Source: a virus
IMG/VR virus record: IMGVR_UViG_3300006916_000472
Coordinates: 1 to 21,503 of that record
Length of the DNA stretch: 21,503 nucleotides
Strand: one strand, 5' to 3'
The number at the start of each line of letters is the position of its first letter. Positions within the stretch are counted from its first letter, which is position 1. Under the pieces are notes generated by a model. The model did no database searches. It worked only from the letters and a program-made list of their open reading frames with translations, and was not told the origin of the DNA. Both the position numbers and the translations under genes were made by a program. Positions 16,146 to 21,261 of the stretch are shown here, piece after piece.

Positions 16146-16791
16146 CTAATTTACTCCCATCTCCACCTAATATGGTTGTTTTAATATTTTCTATAACTTT
16201 GCCAGCAAATGATTGTGCTGATCTTTTCTTTGTATATTTCTTACCTTGCATTTTAGCTTCAAAGCCATCCATGTAATCTTCGTATGCTGCTTCTGGATTA
16301 GCGTAATCGGCTGCTGATTCCGCAGCTGATATTCGCATTGCTGTTGCTCCTATACCTGGCATACCAAATGATAATGCACCAGTCATAATAGCTTTAGCTT
16401 TATTTTGTGATCGTAACATTTCTTTTGATATAGCAGTTGATGTTAATACACCTTTAGAATTTCCAGTTCCCATTGCCACTCCATCTTGTGCTTGTCCTGG
16501 TGTATATTGTCCATATTTCATTTTATACCCTTCAGGAGTAAGCATAGTTCCATCACCGCCAGTTTTTTTTCCGTATCCTCGTTCTACTAATTTTTCATTA
16601 ATAGCTTTTGATACAGCACCACCATACATATTGTTTCCTGATGCAATTTCTTTTTTCTTAGCAGTATCCGCAGCTTTTGTAACTGCCACTTTATCAACTA
16701 CTCTTTGTTGTTGTTTTCTATCTCTTTCTCCACCACCATAACTTCCACCGCTACTCTTGCTGCTGTTTCTTCTGGCTGTACTTCCACCCAT
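16138..16791 (-). CDS. Gly/Ser/Lys-rich protein of unknown function, 217 aa
   Basis: It opens with a low-complexity basic region (GGSTARRNSSKSSGGSYGGG, then ERDRKQQQ), probably disordered. A central part follows with ITPEGYKMKYGQYTPGQAQDG-like sequence and a short hydrophobic stretch (AIMTGALSFGMPGIGATAMR, residues about 135-154). It ends NIKTTILGGDGSKLGD, faintly echoing the TILT/LGG ends of the two preceding small proteins. It overlaps those genes as TAATG and lies just before the portal. No family is recognised with confidence; a minor virion or assembly role is possible. Confidence 0.6.
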   Translation of the reverse strand: MGGSTARRNSSKSSGGSYGGGERDRKQQQRVVDKVAVTKAADTAKKKEIASGNNMYGGAVSKAINEKLVERGYGKKTGGDGTMLTPEGYKMKYGQYTPGQAQDGVAMGTGNSKGVLTSTAISKEMLRSQNKAKAIMTGALSFGMPGIGATAMRISAAESAADYANPEAAYEDYMDGFEAKMQGKKYTKKRSAQSFAGKVIENIKTTILGGDGSKLGD

Positions 16792-17045
16792 TAATAACCA
16801 CCCATTAATGTTGGATTAGAAATTTCTGCATCATCCGTAACCCCAGCTACAGATGTTAAGATAGTTCCTTTGTCTTTCTTTTTTTTCTTTGACATTTTAC
16901 CTTCATCATTTGGTTGTGTTGATGTTGGTTTAAGCATATTTATAGTTTTAGTTCTTGTATTGTTTGGAGCTGCTTTTAATGCTTCCATCTCATCTGTGCT
17001 TTCACCTTGATTACCAGGTATCGCTTTCATGACTGTTGCACCCAT
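16791..17045 (-). CDS. Small 'TILT' motif protein, copy 2
   Basis: 84 residues, hydrophilic, probably mostly disordered, with a Lys-rich run (SKKKKKDKG). The C-terminus GTILTSVAGVTDDAEISNPT then LMGGY is the diagnostic part: phage genomes commonly carry a small protein with a TILTg--Gltg---------TLLGg end between the terminase and portal genes. The function is unknown to me. It is a diverged tandem paralogue of the next gene upstream (17045-17269), with which it shares this end but not the N-terminal half, and it overlaps its neighbours on both sides by one base (TAATG). Confidence 0.7.
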   Translation of the reverse strand: MGATVMKAIPGNQGESTDEMEALKAAPNNTRTKTINMLKPTSTQPNDEGKMSKKKKKDKGTILTSVAGVTDDAEISNPTLMGGY

Positions 17046-17269
17046 TAGTTACCTCCTAGTAAAGTTGGTGTATTTAATTCTGCTAACGTCAGATCACCTG
17101 AGTTACCAGTTAGAATTGTAGATTTTCTACCCTTCTTTTTTTTTTCATTATTCTTTGCTTCTTCACCAGCTGCATCAATATTAGGATCATCATCAGACGG
17201 AGCTTCAGGGAGATCACTGATAGGTGGCAATGGCGGTGGCATTTCTATTTTAGGTTTTAAAAATGACAT
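17045..17269 (-). CDS. Small 'TILT' motif protein, copy 1
   Basis: 74 residues: a Pro-rich, acidic start (IEMPPPLPPISDLPEAPSDD), a Lys-rich run (NEKKKKGRK) and the C-terminal motif STILTGNSGDLTLAELNTPT then LLGGN. The motif is shared with the following gene and with a widespread family of small phage proteins found between terminase and portal. Role unknown. A GGAAAG site just after the TerL stop (near 17273-17278) supports the start; the gap to TerL is eight bases. Confidence 0.7.
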   Translation of the reverse strand: MSFLKPKIEMPPPLPPISDLPEAPSDDDPNIDAAGEEAKNNEKKKKGRKSTILTGNSGDLTLAELNTPTLLGGN

Positions 17270-17277
17270 TTTCTTTC

Positions 17278-18564
17278 CTATGCAAATACTGTGTATTCGT
17301 TTTGTGCCATCTGTTGTGGCGGTTGTTTTCCGCTTGTACCTTCTTTTAAGGAAACGGATGCAGTTCGTGCAGCATCACAAAAATGTGAACTCCAATCGTG
17401 TACTGGTTTAGAAAAAAATTTATTATTCACTGACCACTTGCGATGGTAGTGTCTAAGTGCATCTATTAATAATTCGCATTTCTTTGCATCAAAGTAAGCT
17501 CGTTGCAACATCATGCTTGTCATATGAATGCCTTCTTCTACTGGCAGCTTGGGAGCAACTTTAAAACGTACTCCTAATTGATAAGCTACCTCTCTCCTGG
17601 ATAAACCATTAGAGAAATCTCGTTGTTCGATGTCATGGGGTGCATAGTGATTGCCATACACATAATCTTTTTCATCTTTTATATATTTTATAAACCAGGG
17701 TAATCCTTCTCCAGATTTAGATAGACAATCAACAAAGTATAATTGCCTTCCGATTTCTTGAAAAAATATAATCGTGGTACTGTCACTTATTCCTAGATCC
17801 CAGGCTGTATGTACTGGGTAGCCAGGGTCTACATTTATATCTTTTATTCTGTTTTCTCCATCCAGCTTATCCATGATCTTTCCATAGATCGAACCATTAA
17901 TGGCTGCGGAGAAGTCACATTCTAGCTCTTGCCGATATTCCTCATCGGTCATGTTGTTCTTTAGCTGCTTGAGTTCTATTGGCTCTATAATATTTGTTTC
18001 ACTGGCTTTAAAAACTTTACAAAACCAGGAGGGGTCAGCTTTGGCTTTTTTATATAATTCATAGAGATAGTTCCTCGTTGATCGTGGCGTTCCAATAAAT
18101 AAACATTTTCCTTTTCTATCTGCCAAACTTGGCAATATTACTTTAGGAAAGATAGTTTCGTCTATTAGCTGCACCTCATCCATAACACAGAAATCAAAGT
18201 AGTTTCCACGCAGTGCATCAGGATTACTATCAACACCATATAAGGTTAATCTAGCTCCATTAGGAAAGTCACAACGAAGCTCAGTTTCGTTATATTTCAT
18301 TCCTGGTATTTCTTTTGTAAATTGTTTTACATAATCCCAGGCAATAGACTTAGCTTGTTTAAACTGTGGTGCTACATAAGCCATTCTTACATTTGGTAAA
18401 GTATGTGTAAAAGCAAACTTTATTAAATGTAGGATCGCACTCAGACTTTTTCCTAGTCTTCGATGTGCAATGATTACAGCGAACCTATAATCATCAAGAG
18501 CTTCATGTATTTGTCTTTGTGGTTCTCTTGGATGATATGGTATTATTATTTTTTTTTCTGACAT
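17278..18564 (-). CDS. terL: Terminase large subunit (packaging ATPase and nuclease)
   Basis: 428 residues. N-terminal ATPase: Walker A HRRLGKS (residues 34-40), Walker B with catalytic acid FDFCVMDE (123-130) and the coupling motif FIGTP (156-160). C-terminal RNase H-like nuclease: acidic residues in AWDLGISDST (Asp256), APHD (Asp311) and HDWSSHFCDAAR (Asp390/Asp397). The enzyme docks on the portal and pumps and cuts phage DNA. A GGAAAA ribosome binding site precedes the ATG at 18562-18564; the gene starts inside the end of the preceding 60-aa gene (62-base overlap). The protein is complete, with no missing motif. Its subfamily, and so its end-cutting mode, cannot be told by eye. Confidence 0.95.
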   Translation of the reverse strand: MSEKKIIIPYHPREPQRQIHEALDDYRFAVIIAHRRLGKSLSAILHLIKFAFTHTLPNVRMAYVAPQFKQAKSIAWDYVKQFTKEIPGMKYNETELRCDFPNGARLTLYGVDSNPDALRGNYFDFCVMDEVQLIDETIFPKVILPSLADRKGKCLFIGTPRSTRNYLYELYKKAKADPSWFCKVFKASETNIIEPIELKQLKNNMTDEEYRQELECDFSAAINGSIYGKIMDKLDGENRIKDINVDPGYPVHTAWDLGISDSTTIIFFQEIGRQLYFVDCLSKSGEGLPWFIKYIKDEKDYVYGNHYAPHDIEQRDFSNGLSRREVAYQLGVRFKVAPKLPVEEGIHMTSMMLQRAYFDAKKCELLIDALRHYHRKWSVNNKFFSKPVHDWSSHFCDAARTASVSLKEGTSGKQPPQQMAQNEYTVFA

Positions 18565-18685
18565 TTATTTTCCAGACTGTCTTGTCTTCTCCAATAGTGA
18601 AACCTTCTGATAAGAAATCTGCTATTCCTTTTAATTTTTTATAATCTTCTTTTGGTATCTCAGTGGATTGTTTGATTTTTGACAT
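18503..18685 (-). CDS. Small protein of unknown function before TerL, 60 aa
   Basis: I take the ATG at 18683-18685 (MSKIKQSTEIPKEDYKKLKG); the frame is open further upstream, but that part overlaps another gene and reads poorly. The core DYKKLKGIADFLSEGFTIGE then DKTVWKIN looks like a real small soluble domain. The last 20 residues (KKNNNTISSKRTTKTN) overlap the TerL start and are low-complexity. It is not recognised. Placed between the TerS-TerL gap and TerL, it may be linked to packaging, but this is position only. Confidence 0.55.
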   Translation of the reverse strand: MSKIKQSTEIPKEDYKKLKGIADFLSEGFTIGEDKTVWKINVRKKNNNTISSKRTTKTNT

Positions 18686-18857
18686 GATGATTAATACTGC
18701 TGAATGAAAAAAACTGTGCAAGATCTCTGACGAACTCCTCACATTCTTGGGTGGTATCAAAACCAGAAAATTCTATTATAATTTTTTTTTCTTTTTCGTT
18801 TATGTCTATGGTTGAATATAATTGTTCGTACATGGCTGTAGCTTCAAGATGGGACAT
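18660..18857 (-). CDS. Small protein of unknown function, up to 65 aa
   Basis: An acidic, beta/alpha-looking small protein: YSTIDINEKEKKIIIEFSGF, DTTQECEEFVRDLAQFF. Two ATG starts are possible, at 18855-18857 and 18831-18833 (MYEQL). Neither has a strong Shine-Dalgarno, and the first is directly preceded by an AT-rich stretch that looks like a -10 element (TATTATAGTATAT on the minus strand), so translation may begin at the second. It overlaps the next small gene by 26 bases. It is the first gene after the 214-base non-coding gap. No family recognised. Confidence 0.5.
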   Translation of the reverse strand: MSHLEATAMYEQLYSTIDINEKEKKIIIEFSGFDTTQECEEFVRDLAQFFSFSSINHHVKNQTIH

Positions 18858-19071
18858 ATATACTATAATACCCAGCCAGGTGTTTTTGGGGGGTACTACG
18901 CACCTAGATCTGAAAAAAAATGGCAGTAACGCTAGGCAAAATAAATATTTATCCTGGCAACGCTATACCCTTCTGGTTTCAAACACCGACATGATCCGCA
19001 GAAAACAAACAAAAAAATAAATTGCTATGGATATGCTAAGGTTTTGTTATGAGAACCTCATGATGCGTGCA
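18858..19071. other. 214-base non-coding gap between TerS and the TerL cluster
   Basis: The longest gene-free stretch here. It holds a 12-base perfect palindrome ATAAATATTTAT (18941-18952), arms GCTAGG (18931-18936) and CCTGGC (18953-18958) that pair around it with one G-T pair, two copies of AACGCTA (18928-18934 and 18959-18965), a run of six G's near 18888-18893, and an imperfect hairpin AGGTT...AACCT just after the TerS stop (about 19039-19058). Two CCWGG sites lie in it. Position and structure make it a candidate packaging (cos/pac) or regulatory site; nothing in the sequence proves either. Confidence 0.5.
18928..18965. repeat. Palindrome flanked by paired arms and direct repeats
   Basis: From outside to inside: AACGCTA direct repeats at 18928-18934 and 18959-18965, inverted arms GCTAGG/CCTGGC, and the palindrome ATAAATATTTAT at 18941-18952. 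The nesting is more ordered than the surrounding AT-rich sequence. It may bind a protein dimer, for instance TerS at a packaging start or a transcription regulator. Confidence 0.55.
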
Positions 19072-19536
19072 TTATAGTTTTTTTGGCTGGTTCAGTAATG
19101 GGTCTTTTCCATCATCCCATCCAATCTTAAAACTTATATCTCCTTTATGTTCATTCACCATCTTGTCATTGAACTGCGGTATAATCTTAGAAGCAACCCA
19201 ACGTAGATGATACAGTTTAGTATTCAACAAAGTCACATCGACATGACTTAAATTCTTATTCTTTGATAACTCTTGCATCTCTTCAAAACCTTCTTCAAGG
19301 TTCGTCAATGCACCATTCATTCTTGCTGTCTTAACCTGTGTTGCAAAGTCTTCATCATTACTCATCCAGGAGTAAACCTTCGTTACACTTGGTAAGTTAT
19401 CATCCTTACAAATCTTTGTGAGAGGTGTTCCCTCCATCAACTTGATCAAGATACTTTCCTTCAATGTACTGTCTGATTTGATCAACTGACCAGTGTCTGA
19501 AGTACTTGAGGTTTTTATATGCTTTGACTTTGCCAT
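19072..19536 (-). CDS. terS: Terminase small subunit (Sf6-type)
   Basis: 154 residues. Residues about 24-58 form the DNA-binding helix-turn-helix (TLKESILIKLMEGTPLTKIC, DDNLPSVTKVYSW), residues about 60-100 an oligomerisation region (DEDFATQVKTARMNGALTNL EEG split over this part), and residues 104-122 the family's LNTKLYHLRWVASKIIPQF segment. This is the layout of Sf6 gp1-like small terminases ('G-sl--ic-d--mPs--tvy-Wl----eF---y--Ar' then 'r---D-rkW-asKl-P----'). It recognises the packaging site and loads TerL. The ATG at 19534-19536 is needed to keep the full HTH, which means its first 131 bases overlap the HGG-motif gene in another frame. Confidence 0.85.
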   Translation of the reverse strand: MAKSKHIKTSSTSDTGQLIKSDSTLKESILIKLMEGTPLTKICKDDNLPSVTKVYSWMSNDEDFATQVKTARMNGALTNLEEGFEEMQELSKNKNLSHVDVTLLNTKLYHLRWVASKIIPQFNDKMVNEHKGDISFKIGWDDGKDPLLNQPKKL

Positions 19537-19672
19537 CTAATGTTATCTGACCTTTACTCATTCCTCCATGCAATTTACATTTACCATTCGGCATTGCTTT
19601 TGCACGGCAAGGTTGACCATCATACTTGCGTCTTGCATTGCAAAACACTTTGCGTAATGGTCGACCTACCAT
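19406..19672 (-). CDS. HGG-motif zinc-binding-like phage protein
   Basis: 88 residues from the ATG at 19670-19672 (MVGRPLRKVFCNARRKYDGQ); the frame is open to 19708, but those codons cover two hairpins and are probably untranslated. Cys11, Cys22, Cys32 and His35 (C-N..GQPC..NGKCKLH) look like a CCCH zinc site running into the HGGMSKG motif, followed by a GKVKAYKNLKYFRHW region. Phage and bacterial proteins with C-x-T--G--C---a---G-C--HGG-s-Gp are widespread, often beside terminases, and of unknown function. It should not be called an HNH nuclease: no HNH residues are present. Its C-terminal 43 codons overlap TerS out of frame. Confidence 0.7.
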   Translation of the reverse strand: MVGRPLRKVFCNARRKYDGQPCRAKAMPNGKCKLHGGMSKGQITLDGKVKAYKNLKYFRHWSVDQIRQYIEGKYLDQVDGGNTSHKDL

Positions 19673-19690
19673 GCTAAGAGAAAAGAAAGA

Positions 19691-19728
19691 TGTACTAAGT
19701 AAGTACAAAACTCAGAACTATTCTGAGT
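19691..19728. promoter_or_regulatory. Two adjacent perfect hairpins upstream of the packaging genes
   Basis: The first is TGTACT-aagta-AGTACA at 19691-19707, a six-pair stem. The second is ACTCAGAA-CTA-TTCTGAGT at 19710-19728, an eight-pair stem with a three-base loop. They lie in the 66-base gap between the DUF6362-like gene and the HGG-motif gene. On the minus strand the second is followed only by TTTTG, so it is at best a weak terminator. They could be a terminator, an RNA-processing site, or operator/packaging sites for the HTH proteins encoded on either side. Confidence 0.55.
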
Positions 19729-19738
19729 ATATCTTTCC

Positions 19739-20152
19739 TTACAACAAATTTCGTAGTTTTTGTAGTGTTTTTTTTTCATCATGTATAACAAATACTAATC
19801 GCATCAATTCATAATGTAATTTCTTGTGCATTGTTGTTCGGTGCATACCAAATTCTTTAGACAATAACTTCCAAGGATAGTTCGAAGCTCTCATCCATAT
19901 GAGCTTTCTCATCTCTACATCAGGCACATGCTGCATGATCTCTAAAATGAAATCAACTCTGGAAATACTTCTACTGTCTGGTGGTGGTAATTTTACTTTA
20001 ACATCGTGATATCCATAAGTTGTCCAGTACTCATCAGGAAAATCAACCCATGAACTCATCTTTTGTTTTCTTTGACCAGGTAATCGTTTTAATATCCTTA
20101 TACTGTCCTGAAACCATTTCCACAGCTGTGCTGTACCAATTTCTACTTGCAT
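19739..20152 (-). CDS. DUF6362-like phage protein with sigma-like HTH
   Basis: 137 residues. The pattern matches what I know of DUF6362: an N-terminal helix ending RILKRLPGQRKQKMSSWVDF (residues about 18-37), then Y-D-V--KL-PPDSRSISRVDF (residues about 50-68), and a C-terminal HTH, LIWMRASNYPWKLLSKEFGM then HRTTMHKKLHYELMRLV (residues about 83-119). The family is common in alphaproteobacterial genomes and phages near terminase genes, and its HTH resembles sigma-70 region 4-like folds. Its function is not known; a transcription or packaging-control role is plausible. The start overlaps the replication-initiator-like stop by ten bases. Confidence 0.7.
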   Translation of the reverse strand: MQVEIGTAQLWKWFQDSIRILKRLPGQRKQKMSSWVDFPDEYWTTYGYHDVKVKLPPPDSRSISRVDFILEIMQHVPDVEMRKLIWMRASNYPWKLLSKEFGMHRTTMHKKLHYELMRLVFVIHDEKKTLQKLRNLL

Positions 20153-20709
20153 AACATCTCTGCATATCTCAGTGCATTCTCTCTTGTTGTTTCTTCTTCA
20201 TAAACCAAGATCCACTGCGAAAACTGATGTCGTGATAGTTTATGCTGCATCTGTTTAATTATCTTGTTGTGTGCATTCTGTTTGTACGTCAAACCATTGT
20301 TTACTACAGCACGATAATTAGGATTACTTTTCTTTGCTAAATTCTTAACTAAAGAAGTTATCTTATATTTACTATTAGATATAGTTAGTTGAGTAGGGGG
20401 TGACGGCGGTGTCCTACTTTTTAGGACAGCTGTGTCATACTTTGTATCAATGATGTGGAAATTCGGTGTATAAAAGTTTTTACCTTTTTGTTTTACCTTA
20501 CGAATTAAATCTAAATCATTTAATCTTTTTGTACTCCGATTAATCTGTCTATCTGACAATCCTGTAATCAGCTGCAATCTTTTGTTGCTGGGGAATATTT
20601 TGCCAGTTGTTCCCATGTGATCTAACAAAGCGAAGCAAATCATTTTATCAGCTTCCGTTAAATCTTTTTTGAATATAATTATTTTGTATAGTTTCCACTT
20701 TTCAAGCAT
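20143..20709 (-). CDS. Winged-helix replication-initiator-like protein
   Basis: 188 residues. Residues about 15-80 form a winged HTH: DLTEADKMICFALLDHMGTT, IFPSNKRLQLITGLSDRQIN, RSTKRLNDLDLIRKV. This is the 'fPS---La---G-s-rtv-r-i--L---glI' pattern of HTH_36-type phage and plasmid replication proteins. A Pro-rich linker (SRTPPSPPTQ) leads to a basic C-terminal region with HKLSRHQFSQWILVYEEETT that may bind a partner such as a helicase or loader. The neighbours (early-type small genes on one side, packaging on the other) fit an early replication or regulatory gene. A transcription factor is the main alternative. It overlaps the preceding gene by 31 bases. Confidence 0.6.
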   Translation of the reverse strand: MLEKWKLYKIIIFKKDLTEADKMICFALLDHMGTTGKIFPSNKRLQLITGLSDRQINRSTKRLNDLDLIRKVKQKGKNFYTPNFHIIDTKYDTAVLKSRTPPSPPTQLTISNSKYKITSLVKNLAKKSNPNYRAVVNNGLTYKQNAHNKIIKQMQHKLSRHQFSQWILVYEEETTRENALRYAEMLCK

Positions 20710-20873
20710 GTTTTCTCAGCTGAAACTAAACAATCTCTTTCATAGCCAAACCAAGTAACTCCAACTTCTTGACAAATCATCATGTACCTAGTGGCAATAG
20801 TATAAACAAATGCATCAGATACCTGTTGTGGTTTGATCTCAGTTGGTTTTTCTAATTGTTGTTGTTGTTTCAA
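20679..20873 (-). CDS. Small protein of unknown function, 64 aa
   Basis: It starts with a Gln-rich stretch (MKQQQQLEKPTEIKPQQVSD) followed by a helical part containing AFVYTIATRYMMICQEVGVT then WFGYERDCLV. A strong GGAGAAGGAGAG ribosome binding site (complement of about 20881-20892) makes it very likely to be translated. It lies between an unknown gene and the replication-initiator-like gene, overlapping each by about 31-35 bases, so it belongs to the early leftward operon. It is not recognised. Confidence 0.65.
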   Translation of the reverse strand: MKQQQQLEKPTEIKPQQVSDAFVYTIATRYMMICQEVGVTWFGYERDCLVSAEKTCLKSGNYTK

Positions 20874-21177
20874 ATCTCTCTCCTTCTCCGTGTAAAGTCA
20901 GCCTGTACCTCTCTACAATACAGCCTTTAGGTATGTAGATTTCACTACCTTTTTCAGCTTCATCAATGACAATGCTGCGGCTACGAAACAAAACATACTC
21001 ATCAGGATCATTAGGATTATCTAGCATCCAGCCTACATCTACGTTGACCGATGCTTTCCCATCAAACTCAGTCTTCCAGGAACGATCACCCTCTGTTGGA
21101 TCTTTCCAAACTACTAACCAACAGTCTTCAGCTAATAATTTGGCAATACCCAAGTTATCCATAACTTTTACTACCAT
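20839..21177 (-). CDS. First leftward gene after the control region; unknown function, 112 aa
   Basis: I choose the ATG at 21175-21177 (MVVKVMDNLG); another at 21160-21162 (MDNLG) is possible. The frame is open to 21294, but those codons run through the control region and read as low-complexity. The protein is acidic with a Trp-rich, beta-looking core: DCWLVVWKDPTEGDRSWKTE, VGWMLDNPNDPDEYVLFRSR, GCIVERYRLTLHGEGERFET. No family recognised. It would be the first gene expressed from the leftward promoter opposite the XRE regulator, the place where lambdoid phages keep Cro or anti-repressor-like proteins, but it has no visible HTH. No Shine-Dalgarno precedes it. Confidence 0.6.
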   Translation of the reverse strand: MVVKVMDNLGIAKLLAEDCWLVVWKDPTEGDRSWKTEFDGKASVNVDVGWMLDNPNDPDEYVLFRSRSIVIDEAEKGSEIYIPKGCIVERYRLTLHGEGERFETTTTIRKTN

Positions 21178-21261
21178 TTGTGTAGAAATATGAATAGACA
21201 GAAACTTTAGGATAGTAATAGTGTACAAATAGTGTCTATTGTGTATAAAAATAAATAAATT
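21178..21261. promoter_or_regulatory. Divergent control region with repeated GTGT operators
   Basis: The 84 bases between the two divergent genes hold an inverted pair AATAGACA (21193-21200) and TGTCTATT (21233-21240), exactly 40 bases apart. They also hold three direct GTGT elements (GTGTAC 21221-21226, GTGTCT 21232-21237, GTGTAT 21241-21246). A rightward promoter can be proposed as TGTACA (21222-21227), 16 bases, TATAAA (21244-21249). It would start transcription only a few bases before the regulator's ATG. This looks like an operator region for the XRE protein; binding is inferred. Confidence 0.5.

Noticed and set aside
18751-19020. Plus-strand frame of 89 codons across the TerS-TerL gap
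   Set aside because: It overlaps a likely minus-strand gene and the structured gap, has a low-complexity Phe/Ser/Lys-rich product and no ribosome binding site.
19406-19672. HNH endonuclease call for the Cys-rich protein next to TerS
   Set aside because: The Cys/His pattern and HGGMSKG motif belong to another family; no HNH core residues are seen.
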